A DNA stretch of 64,000 nt from the NCBI RefSeq assembly GCF_003351345.1, contig NZ_QQTO01000018.1:38238-102237 (forward strand), read 5' to 3'. The DNA is from Allobosea caraganae. Its GTDB lineage: Bacteria > Pseudomonadota > Alphaproteobacteria > Rhizobiales > Beijerinckiaceae. The translations under genes were made by a program, and so were the position numbers. The notes beneath the pieces were generated by a model. That model searched no databases. It saw only the letters and a program-made list of their open reading frames with translations, and was not told where the DNA came from. Shown here one piece after another: positions 9,501 through 15,719 of the stretch. Position 1 is the first letter of the stretch, and every line of letters starts with the position of its first letter.

Positions 9501-11388
9501 TGGCGCGTTCGAGCGTCATGTCGTGCAGCCAGACGCGCGAGGCCTCCGGCGCCTCGGCGGAGCCGGCGGCCGGCTGGGGCGCGAGGTTGAAGGTGCGCTC
9601 GTTGACGACCCGGAAGCCCATGTTCTCGAGCACGGGCACGCGGGCCGAGAGCGCGATCGCGGCGCCGCGCGAGAAGACCTTGAGGTTGGCGCGCGTCGCC
9701 GGATCGCCCTCGCGGCGGTAGAGGTTGACCGCGCGCGGCCGCTCGGCCGAGAGCTTCTGCAGCATGTCGATGTCTTCGAGCGCGTCCGTCGCCGAGAAGC
9801 GCTCGCGATAGGCGGCCCCGAAGGCCTCGGCATAGCGCTCCGTCAGGGCGCGGGCGGAAGGGCCGGCCTTCTGCTCGTCGAGGACCTCCTTCAGGCTGTC
9901 GGCCCAGGTGCGGACGATCGCGGCGATGCCGGATTCGAGCGTGGCGCGGTCGATCTGCGGGGTCACGCCCTCGTCGCGGCCGACGATGTAGTGCGTGCGC
10001 GAGAGCGGCCCGTCCGGATAGGCCGGATAGGCGGCCGAGAGCCGGCCCTGGTAGATCCGGGCGAGGAACTCGCCGACGCGGCGGCGCACCGAGGTGTCGT
10101 AGCGGTCCTTCGGGATGAAGACGAGGATCGAGACGAAGCGGTCGAACTCGTCGACGCGGGCAAGCGCGCGGATGCGCGGCCGCTCGGTGAGCTGGAGGAT
10201 GTCGAGCGCGAAGCTCTCCAACGTCTCGGCGTCGATCTGGAAGAGCTCGTCGCGCGGGAAGGCGTCGAGCACGTTGAGCAGGGCGCGGCCGGAATAGCTG
10301 GAGGCGTCGAAACCGCTGTTGCGGACGACGCGGGCGACCTTGAGCCGGAGATAGGGAATGGCGCGGGCCGAGCCGGTATAGGCGTTCGAGGTCAAGAGGC
10401 CGACGATGCGCAGCTCGCCGTCGAGCCGGCCCTCGGCCGTGAACAGCTTGACGCCGACATAGTCGAGATGGACGCGGCGATGCACCAGGCTCTTGACGTT
10501 GGCCTTGGTGATGATCAGCGCCTGCGGCTTGGCGAGGAAGTCGCGGATCTCGGGCGTCATCACCACGAGCTCGCGGTTCTTGCGCAGCACGCGCATCTCG
10601 GGATCGCGCAGGATGCCGAGCCCGGTGCCGTCGACCGGGTCGGCGGCCGAGTCGCCGCCCGGGAAGCGGTAGGCGCGCATGCCGAGCAGGGTGAAATTGT
10701 CGCCGGCGATCCATTCGAGGAAGTTCAGCGCCTCGGTGACCTCGTCCTCCGGCAGCGGCGGGGGATTGGCGCGATAGGCCTGGATCACCTCGGTGATCCG
10801 CCCGCGCATCGAGGCCCAGTCGTCGACGGCGAGGCCGACATCGACATAGACGCGCTCCAGCCCGGCCTTCAGGCGCTCGCGCGCCTCGGGCGTGTCGATG
10901 CGGTCGAGATGGATATGGATCAGGCTTTCGCGGCGGGTGCCCTCAGGGGCGCGGCCGGCGGCCTCGCCGGCGAGCGAGAGGAAGGCGCCGTCGGCGTCGC
11001 GCGCTACGGCCAGGATCGGGTGGGCGACGAGGCGCGGCTCGTAGCCCTGTTCGGTCAGCTCGGCCAGCGTCGAATCGAGCAGGAAGGCGCGGTTGTCGTT
11101 GACGACTTCGAGGATGGTGATCTGGCGGTCGCGGCCGTCCTCGCTGAAGGCCTCGTCGCGGAAGCGCAGGTTCGGCGTGTTCGGCGCGCGCGTCGCGGTG
11201 AGGTGCTCATAGGCCGCCTCGGCGGCGCGGGCGAGCATGGCCGGCGGCAGGGCGACGAGATCCTCGGCGACGCTGCGGCCGAAGAGCAGGCGGGGGAACT
11301 CGGTGGGCATGCCGTTGGCGGCGCCAGCTGCCGCGGCTTCGATCGCCGCAACGGCCTCGGCCGCAGCCTTGGTCACGAGTTCAGTCAT
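6535..11388 (-). CDS. gdhB: NAD-dependent glutamate dehydrogenase, large (about 180 kDa) type
   Basis: The 1,617-residue catabolic enzyme oxidises glutamate to 2-oxoglutarate and ammonia with NAD+. Size and motifs fit the GDH180 class: long N-terminal regulatory ACT-like region, catalytic core with VGAKGGFFPKQLPPAS, VAADKGTATFSDTAN, GDMSGDVFGNGMLLS, and the nucleotide-binding part GEGANLGATQRGR followed by LNTDAIDNSAGVNTSDVEVNIK. The ATG at 11388 is preceded by a strong AGGGGGG; a further upstream start would add 12 residues. It is a single gene, divergent from the AhpD-like gene. The frame is intact throughout. The symbol follows the GDH180 naming used in some species. Confidence 0.95.
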   Translation of the reverse strand: MTELVTKAAAEAVAAIEAAAAGAANGMPTEFPRLLFGRSVAEDLVALPPAMLARAAEAAYEHLTATRAPNTPNLRFRDEAFSEDGRDRQITILEVVNDNRAFLLDSTLAELTEQGYEPRLVAHPILAVARDADGAFLSLAGEAAGRAPEGTRRESLIHIHLDRIDTPEARERLKAGLERVYVDVGLAVDDWASMRGRITEVIQAYRANPPPLPEDEVTEALNFLEWIAGDNFTLLGMRAYRFPGGDSAADPVDGTGLGILRDPEMRVLRKNRELVVMTPEIRDFLAKPQALIITKANVKSLVHRRVHLDYVGVKLFTAEGRLDGELRIVGLLTSNAYTGSARAIPYLRLKVARVVRNSGFDASSYSGRALLNVLDAFPRDELFQIDAETLESFALDILQLTERPRIRALARVDEFDRFVSILVFIPKDRYDTSVRRRVGEFLARIYQGRLSAAYPAYPDGPLSRTHYIVGRDEGVTPQIDRATLESGIAAIVRTWADSLKEVLDEQKAGPSARALTERYAEAFGAAYRERFSATDALEDIDMLQKLSAERPRAVNLYRREGDPATRANLKVFSRGAAIALSARVPVLENMGFRVVNERTFNLAPQPAAGSAEAPEASRVWLHDMTLERANNGEIDVAHLDPTIEAALMAQFRGLAESDRFDQLVLAAGLAWREAALLRALGRYLRQVGAPYAQGYIADVLTRHSGIAAGLVAYFIAKFDPRLGANSRTDKVATEREAIEAALNDVTSLDEDRILRRFVNLVDSALRTNFFQTGPDGHPRSTISIKFECAKLDELPLPRPLYEIFVYSPRVEGVHLRFGKVARGGLRWSDRPQDFRTEVLGLVKAQQVKNAVIVPVGAKGGFFPKQLPPASDRQAWLAEGTESYRIFVRTLLELTDNLDGETVVPPPETVRHDGDDPYLVVAADKGTATFSDTANALSLEKGHWLGDAFASGGSQGYDHKKMGITARGAWEAVKRHFREIDVDIQTTPFTVAGVGDMSGDVFGNGMLLSPAIKLVAAFDHRDIFLDPEPDAAASLAERQRLFDLPRSSWQDYDKSLISAGGGIFSRQAKSIPLSPAVQAMLDLDKPEVTPLELMTAILKARVDLLWFGGIGTYIRASDETDAQVGDRANDAIRVTGGDIRAKVIGEGANLGATQRGRIEAGRKGVRLNTDAIDNSAGVNTSDVEVNIKIALAGPVRDGRLAEDDRNALLVTMTDEVGLLVLRNNYLQTLALSLTEAQGPAATPALRRLMLSLEAEGRLDRSVEYLPTDIVLAEREKRGEGLTRPELSVLLAYAKLALHDALLESAVPDDLYLNSELTRYFPKALRESYGPEIAGHKLRREIVATQLANAIVNRGGPAIVSTLADQTRAEAPAIAAAYAIARDSFDLIALNTAIDALDAKLSGKTQMGLYAAAQELVTDRMSWFLRRGVAKPGAIEQTVAHYAKGVAALAAELDGLLPEAAAQARAARIAVLTSEGVPEALANRIASLPALAQATDIVDIAERTGRPIAEVARIHFGVDSVFGLSGLANSAGTVPATDDYERMARERAVETLVDAHAGLTQEISAGANGTGTLDGWLASRAVEADRTRATVSAIAMSGLSLPKLMVAAGMLADLPRRQS

Positions 11389-11449
11389 GTCGACCCCCCT
11401 GTTATTTAGCCGCAGCGATGACATAGGCTGCGCGGCCTTTCAACTTTCC

Positions 11450-11467
11450 GTCAGGGTAGACCCTGAC
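11450..11467. promoter_or_regulatory. Perfect palindrome between gdh and AhpD-like genes
   Basis: GTCAGGGT-AG-ACCCTGAC forms 8-bp arms separated by 2 bp, 57 bp before the AhpD-like start and 62 bp before the divergent gdh start. The short symmetric form suits a dimeric repressor or activator site better than a terminator. The cognate regulator is unknown. Confidence 0.5.
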
Positions 11468-11523
11468 CGGCCGGGTGGTCCGATTCGACGGAAGCTCGCT
11501 CACCCGACGCAAGGAGCCGGACA

Positions 11524-12141
11524 ATGTCGAACAAGCATGACAAATCGAAGGTGGGTGAAATGCCGGCGAAGCAGGACGACCCGCCGCGCGTGATGGCGCT
11601 CGACTTGCCGCAGGCCGTTTTGTCGGAGGAGAACCGCGCCTACTTCGCCAAATGCCAGGAAAAGCTGGGCTTCATCCCCTATGTGCTGCTGGCCTATGCG
11701 CATGACGACGCCAAGCTCACCGCCTTCGCGGCGTTCTACAATGACCTGATGCTCGGCCCGTCCGGCCTGTCGAAGCTGGAGCGCGAGATGATCGCGGTCG
11801 CAGTCTCGAGCGTGAACCATTGCTACTACTGCCTGACGGCACATGGCGCGGCGGTGCGCCAGCTCTCGGGCGACCCGGTGCTGGGCGAGCTGATGGCGAT
11901 GAACTACCGCGCCGCGGAGCTGTCGCCGCGCCACCGCGCCATGCTCGACTTCGCGGTGAAGCTGACCGAGGCGCCGCACCAGGTGGAGGAGGCCGACCGC
12001 GCCGCGCTGCGCAAGGCCGGGTTCGGTGAGCGCGACATCTGGGACGTCAGCGCCGTCGCCGCCTTCTTCAACATGTCCAACCGGATGGCGTCTGCGGTCG
12101 ATATGCGGCCGAACGCGCAATATCACAGCGTGGCGAGATAG
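11524..12141 (+). CDS. Peroxidase-related (AhpD-like, carboxymuconolactone decarboxylase fold) protein
   Basis: The 205-residue protein has the AhpD-type redox motif Cys100-Tyr-Tyr-Cys103 with His107 ([10 protein letters not shown]) preceded by a Glu-rich helix [12 protein letters not shown], as in alkylhydroperoxidase-like enzymes that reduce peroxides through a Cys pair. The downstream helical half ([18 protein letters not shown]) is typical of the peroxidase-related subgroup. It is divergent from the glutamate dehydrogenase gene, with a symmetric operator-like site between. Its electron donor is not evident here. Confidence 0.88.
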   Translation: MSNKHDKSKVGEMPAKQDDPPRVMALDLPQAVLSEENRAYFAKCQEKLGFIPYVLLAYAHDDAKLTAFAAFYNDLMLGPSGLSKLEREMIAVAVSSVNHCYYCLTAHGAAVRQLSGDPVLGELMAMNYRAAELSPRHRAMLDFAVKLTEAPHQVEEADRAALRKAGFGERDIWDVSAVAAFFNMSNRMASAVDMRPNAQYHSVAR

Positions 12142-12149
12142 GTTCGGCG

Positions 12150-12290
12150 CAAAGAAAAACGGCCAGCGGAAACCGCCAGCCGTTGAGGTAGCCTCGAACC
12201 GAATGGCCCGGTCCCATCGAAGCCCCGGGGGGCTGGGGGGCTGACGTATCCGGAACTCCGCGGAACCGGGCCGTCGAGGCAACGATCGGG
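12150..12290 (-). ncRNA. Possible minus-strand structured small RNA with terminator
   Basis: This 340-bp gap (12142-12481) has no gene. On the minus strand a rod can form: outer arms at 12274-12280 and 12191-12197 (GCCTCGA/TCGAGGC), inner 11-bp arms at 12262-12272 and 12205-12215 (GGCCCGGTTCC/GGGACCGGGCC, one G-U). It is followed by a terminator-like stem at 12158-12184 (12-bp arms with a 2-nt mismatch) and a T-rich tail. No minus-strand coding gene lies nearby to use that terminator. The promoter is not identified, so expression is unproven. The rest of the gap shows nothing recognisable. Confidence 0.3.
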
Positions 12291-12481
12291 AGTTGACCCG
12301 CGTAACTTGGCCATGGCTTGACGCGTTCGGGGCGAAATTGCGGCAGGCCTGACGAAGGCGTGATTGTCTTTGCGTGCAGGGCTGCGGCCGCAGGGATGCC
12401 TTGCCAGCGCAGCTTTGCGGGCGCATCATCCCGAGCCTGAGAAGAGCGGAGCGGTCCGGCCGCCCGCCATCGGGAGGCGCG

Positions 12482-12850
12482 ATGAGCGAAAGCGAAACTC
12501 CGCAATCGCAGGGGGCCGGGGCGGTCGTCGCCTTCCCCGGCCAGAGCAGACCGACAACGGTGACCTTCGATCGCCGCGAACTCTCCGAGCTCCTGAACCT
12601 CTATGGCCGCATGGTCGCCGCCGGCGAATGGCGCGACTACGCCATCGATTTCCTCAAGGACAAGGCGCAGTTCTCGGTCTATCGCCGGGCCTCCGAGGTG
12701 CCGATCTACCGGATCGTCAAGGATCCGGCGCTGGCCAAGCGCCAGGGCGCCTATTCGGTGGTGGCGGCGACAGGGCTGATCCTGAAGCGCGGATCGGACT
12801 TGGCGCGCGTGCTGCGCGTGCTGGACAAGCGGCTCAGCGTCGTCAGTTGA
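12482..12850 (+). CDS. DUF2794 family protein
   Basis: The 122-residue soluble protein has the alphaproteobacterial DUF2794 pattern: [31 protein letters not shown] and the basic C-terminus [15 protein letters not shown]. The function is unknown. Its N-terminus is low-complexity. The ATG at 12482 follows a GGGAGG-like sequence. Confidence 0.8.
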   Translation: MSESETPQSQGAGAVVAFPGQSRPTTVTFDRRELSELLNLYGRMVAAGEWRDYAIDFLKDKAQFSVYRRASEVPIYRIVKDPALAKRQGAYSVVAATGLILKRGSDLARVLRVLDKRLSVVS

Positions 12851-12919
12851 GCAGGTGGGCGCGGCACCGCCCCAGGAATCCCAGGCAGGGCAAATATCTG
12901 GAACGTTCGGGATGAGGTC

Positions 12920-13333
12920 ATGACAGACGCGGGCCAGGGCCAGCCGGCATCGGAGCTCATCTCGAAACGAATCGCCGAACTCGGGGACTGGCGCGGGGAG
13001 ACCCTCGGCAGAATGCGCAGGCTCATCCAGGAGGCGGACCCGGACGTCGTCGAGGAGTGGAAATGGATGGGCACTCCGGTCTGGTCGCATGATGGCATCG
13101 TCTGCACCGGCGAATCCTACAAGAAGATCGTGAAGCTCACCTTCGCCAAGGGCGCGTCCCTGCAGGACCCGGCCGATCTGTTCAACGCGAGCCTCGACGG
13201 AAACGTCCGCCGCGCGATCGACATCCCGGAAGGAGGGGACGTCGACGAGGCCGCCTTCAAGGCGCTGATCCGCCAGGCGGTCGACCTCAACCGCTCCGGC
13301 AAGGCGAAACCTGCGAAGAAAGCGAAGTCCTAG
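12920..13333 (+). CDS. DUF1801 domain protein (first of two)
   Basis: The 137-residue protein resembles the YdhG/DUF1801 group: [37 protein letters not shown], then [22 protein letters not shown], and a C-terminal helix with [16 protein letters not shown]. The fold is expected to bind small ligands, but no activity is established. The Lys-rich tail may contact nucleic acid or be disordered. A second member follows at 13487, so this looks like a local duplication that has diverged. Confidence 0.82.
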   Translation: MTDAGQGQPASELISKRIAELGDWRGETLGRMRRLIQEADPDVVEEWKWMGTPVWSHDGIVCTGESYKKIVKLTFAKGASLQDPADLFNASLDGNVRRAIDIPEGGDVDEAAFKALIRQAVDLNRSGKAKPAKKAKS

Positions 13334-13384
13334 ACCGCCGTGCGCCCTATCGGACGCAAAGTGGCGATCTAGGCTTTTGTTATT

Positions 13385-13430
13385 GCATCGGATCTTTCCG
13401 AAAACCGGATTCCACTTTTCGGTCCGATGC
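13385..13430. repeat. Dispersed palindromic repeat, family A copy
   Basis: GCATCGGA (13385-13392) and TCCGATGC (13423-13430) enclose the family core CCGAAAACCGG-N-TTCCACTTTTCGG. Other copies lie at 14671, 34422 and 55503. It lies between the two DUF1801 genes. Confidence 0.75.
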
Positions 13431-13486
13431 TCTAGGGGATTTCGCCTCCCCGAACAGGGCCGACATCGAGATGGGAGTGTGAGAGC

Positions 13487-13933
13487 TTGTCTCGAAAGCC
13501 AACCACCGGAAGCACCGGACCAGCGAAGGCCATCGTCCTCCTCTCGGGCGGCAACCCGCAAATCGCGAAGGCGGATGGCGACGCCCCGGTGCAGGCCTAT
13601 ATCGCCGCGATGCCGGGCTGGAAAAGCGACTTCGGGAAGCGCCTCGACGCGCTGATCGTGCAGAACGCGCCCGACGTGCGGAAGGCCGTGAAGTGGAACT
13701 CGCCGCTTTACGGCATCGCGGGCCGAGGCTGGTTCCTGTCGTTCCACGTCCTCACCCATTACGTGAAGGTGACCTTCTTCCAGGGCATGTCGCTGCAGCC
13801 GGTCCCGCCCGGCGGCACGGCGCGCAGCAAGGAGGCGCGTTGGATCGACATCCGCGAGGGTGACGAACTCGACGAGGCGCAGATGGCCAGCTGGGTGAAG
13901 CAGGCCGCCGGGCTGCAGGGTTGGGTTCCGTAG
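13487..13933 (+). CDS. DUF1801 domain protein (second of two)
   Basis: The 148-residue paralogue of the upstream gene shares the layout [38 protein letters not shown], then [20 protein letters not shown] and [16 protein letters not shown]. The TTG start at 13487 with GGGAG upstream gives the shortest complete domain. The function is unknown. It ends before a 67-bp palindrome and a convergent acetyltransferase gene. Confidence 0.8.
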   Translation: MSRKPTTGSTGPAKAIVLLSGGNPQIAKADGDAPVQAYIAAMPGWKSDFGKRLDALIVQNAPDVRKAVKWNSPLYGIAGRGWFLSFHVLTHYVKVTFFQGMSLQPVPPGGTARSKEARWIDIREGDELDEAQMASWVKQAAGLQGWVP

Positions 13934-13956
13934 GGCGTCGCCGCGATTGACCAGGA

Positions 13957-14023
13957 TAAAGCGCCGTCATCCCGGACAAGCCGCTTTAGCGGCGCCGCTC
14001 CGGCCGGGATGACGGCGCTTTAT
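13957..14023. repeat. Perfect 20-bp-arm palindrome (family D related), likely bidirectional terminator
   Basis: The arms at 13957-13976 and 14004-14023 are exact complements (ATAAAGCGCCGTCATCCCGG); an inner GCCGC/GCGGC pair adds a second stem. It sits exactly between convergent genes and has A/T at both outer ends, so it could terminate both transcripts. It shares GTCATCCCGGACAAGCCGC with the element at 60348. Confidence 0.75.
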
Positions 14024-14044
14024 TCTAGCAAGCCGCAGGAGACT

Positions 14045-14581
14045 CTAGGCTTGGGGCGGCGTGCGGTTGCCGTCGCCGAGCTCCTTTTGCATCAGCATCT
14101 GGTCGAGCCAGCGGCCGTGCTTGTAGCCGACCGACCTGGCGATGCCGATGAGCTGGAAGCCGGCCTGCTCGTGCAGGCGGCGCGAAGCCTCGGAGGCGCC
14201 GTTGCCGTCTCCGATCACCGCGACGATCTGGCGGAAGCCCCTCGCCTCGCAGGCGGCGATCAGCGCCGCCATCAGGGCGCGGCCAAGCCCTAAGCCCTGG
14301 GCGTGGCGGGTGAGGTAGATCGAATCCTCGACGGTATGGCGATAAGCCGGGCGCGGCCGGTAGGCGCCGGCATAGGCGTAGCCGAGGATGTCCGGGCCGC
14401 GATGCGCCACCAGATAGGGGTAGCCGTCGGCAATGAGCGCCTCGAAGCGGCGCTGCATCTCGCCTTGGGAAGGCGGTTCCAGCTCCCAGGAGGCGGTGCC
14501 GTGGCGGACTGCATCGGCGTAGATCGTGGTGATGACGGGGATGTCGTCGGCCCGCCCGTCACGGATATCGACAGCGTTCAT
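14045..14581 (-). CDS. GNAT N-acetyltransferase, phosphinothricin acetyltransferase-like
   Basis: The 178-residue GNAT protein is close to the PAT/MddA group: PVITTIYADAVRHGTASWELEPPS, GYAYAGAYRPRPAYRHTVEDSIYL and the acetyl-CoA loop QGLGLGRALMAALI. Family members acetylate amino-acid-like substrates such as phosphinothricin or methionine sulfoximine. The substrate here is inferred only from family resemblance. It is transcribed convergently with the DUF1801 genes. Confidence 0.88.
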   Translation of the reverse strand: MNAVDIRDGRADDIPVITTIYADAVRHGTASWELEPPSQGEMQRRFEALIADGYPYLVAHRGPDILGYAYAGAYRPRPAYRHTVEDSIYLTRHAQGLGLGRALMAALIAACEARGFRQIVAVIGDGNGASEASRRLHEQAGFQLIGIARSVGYKHGRWLDQMLMQKELGDGNRTPPQA

Positions 14582-14608
14582 GGCGGGGATGATGGATCAG
14601 CCCAGGGC

Positions 14609-14640
14609 CAAAAGAAAAGCCCCGGCCTTGCAGCCGGGGC
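14609..14640 (-). terminator. Rho-independent terminator of the BI-1 family gene
   Basis: On the minus strand, GCCCCGGC / GCCGGGGC arms (14633-14640 and 14619-14626) are followed by CTTTTCTTTTG. It lies about 86 bp after the BI-1 stop codon. Confidence 0.75.
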
Positions 14641-14670
14641 TCGCGCGATCCGCATGGATCATATCAGCTA

Positions 14671-14719
14671 GAGCACGATGTCATCCGAAAACCGGTTCCC
14701 ACTTTTCGGCATCATGCTC
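14671..14719. repeat. Dispersed palindromic repeat, family A copy
   Basis: GAGCACGATG at the left and CATCATGCTC at the right enclose the core CCGAAAACCGGTTCCCACTTTTCGG. It is almost identical to the copy at 34422-34470. It lies between the BI-1 gene and its terminator. Confidence 0.8.
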
Positions 14720-14725
14720 CCGAGA

Positions 14726-15502
14726 TCAGCTGTTGCGGTTGCCGAACAGCGACAGCAGCATCTGGAACATGTTGATGAAGTTCAGGTAGAGCGACAGCGC
14801 GCCGTTCACCGAGAGCTTCGCAGCCGATTCCGCGTCCATGTCCGAGTAGAGATACATTTCCTTCAGGCGCTGGGTATCCCAGGCGGTCAGGCCGGCGAAG
14901 ACCAGCACGCCGATCACGGAGATCGCGAAGGAGAGCGCGCTCGAGGCCAGGAAGAGATTGACCAGCGAGGCGATCACCAGGCCGATCAGGCCCATGATCA
15001 GAAACGAACCCATGCCCGAAAGCGACTTCTTCGTGGTGTAGGCGTAGAGGCTGATGCCACCGAAGGTCGCCGCGGTGATGAAGAAGACCTTCGTGATCGA
15101 CTCACCGGTGAAGACGACGAAGATCGACGAGAGCGACACGCCCATGACCGCCGCGAAGGCGAAGAACATGGTGCGGGCCGTCGCAGAGCTCATGCTCTCG
15201 GCCTTGAACGAGAAGAACATGATGAAGGCGAGCGGCGCCAGCATCACGACCCACTTGAGCGGGCTGAGGTAGAGCGCCTGGCCCAGCGAGGTCAGCGCCG
15301 TAACCTTGCCGGTCGGCGAGACGCCGGCGATCGCCAGCATGCTGATGCCGATCGCGGCGAGGCCGGTGATGGCCAGGCCGATCGTCATGTTGTTGTAGAC
15401 GCCGAGCATGAACGAGCGCAGGCCCTGATCCATCTCGACGGCGCTGGTCTGCTGTGCGCGGGCCGCACCCCAGACCGGAGCGTTGCGGTCGAAGTTGCTC
15501 AT
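14726..15502 (-). CDS. Bax inhibitor-1/YccA family membrane protein
   Basis: The 258-residue integral inner-membrane protein has about seven hydrophobic segments and the family pattern LTAWDTQRLKEMYL near the C-terminus. BI-1 family members are proton-sensitive calcium-leak channels or FtsH-associated proteins (YccA). The N-terminal about 28 residues (MSNFDRNAPVWGAARAQQ) are cytosolic. It has its own terminator and a 217-bp upstream gap with no other gene. Confidence 0.92.
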   Translation of the reverse strand: MSNFDRNAPVWGAARAQQTSAVEMDQGLRSFMLGVYNNMTIGLAITGLAAIGISMLAIAGVSPTGKVTALTSLGQALYLSPLKWVVMLAPLAFIMFFSFKAESMSSATARTMFFAFAAVMGVSLSSIFVVFTGESITKVFFITAATFGGISLYAYTTKKSLSGMGSFLIMGLIGLVIASLVNLFLASSALSFAISVIGVLVFAGLTAWDTQRLKEMYLYSDMDAESAAKLSVNGALSLYLNFINMFQMLLSLFGNRNS

Positions 15503-15719
15503 GGAGATGATTCCCCTGATTAAACTCTGAGGCGGATATCGCCCCTGCGACAGCCACCATCGCGCACAATCGTGGCGACAGCAGGGAATATGAGGGGGAT
15601 TGGCGCGCCTTACAAGAGGCCGCCATGGTTAAGGCGGCCCGCCGGATAGAAACGCGGGCGTGCCGCGATGCAATGCAGAGTCCGCGCCATGTCTAAAACC
15701 CTCTCACAAACGCGAGAGT

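Noticed and set aside
6421..11409. A 1,662-codon open frame on the plus strand opposite the glutamate dehydrogenase gene
   Set aside because: It is a GC-driven antisense shadow: low-complexity, charged and Gly/Ala/Arg-rich with no family motif, while the minus-strand frame encodes a complete known enzyme.
12158..12184. The hairpin as a plus-strand terminator of the AhpD-like gene
   Set aside because: There is no T-run after the stem on the plus strand; the T-rich tail is on the minus strand.
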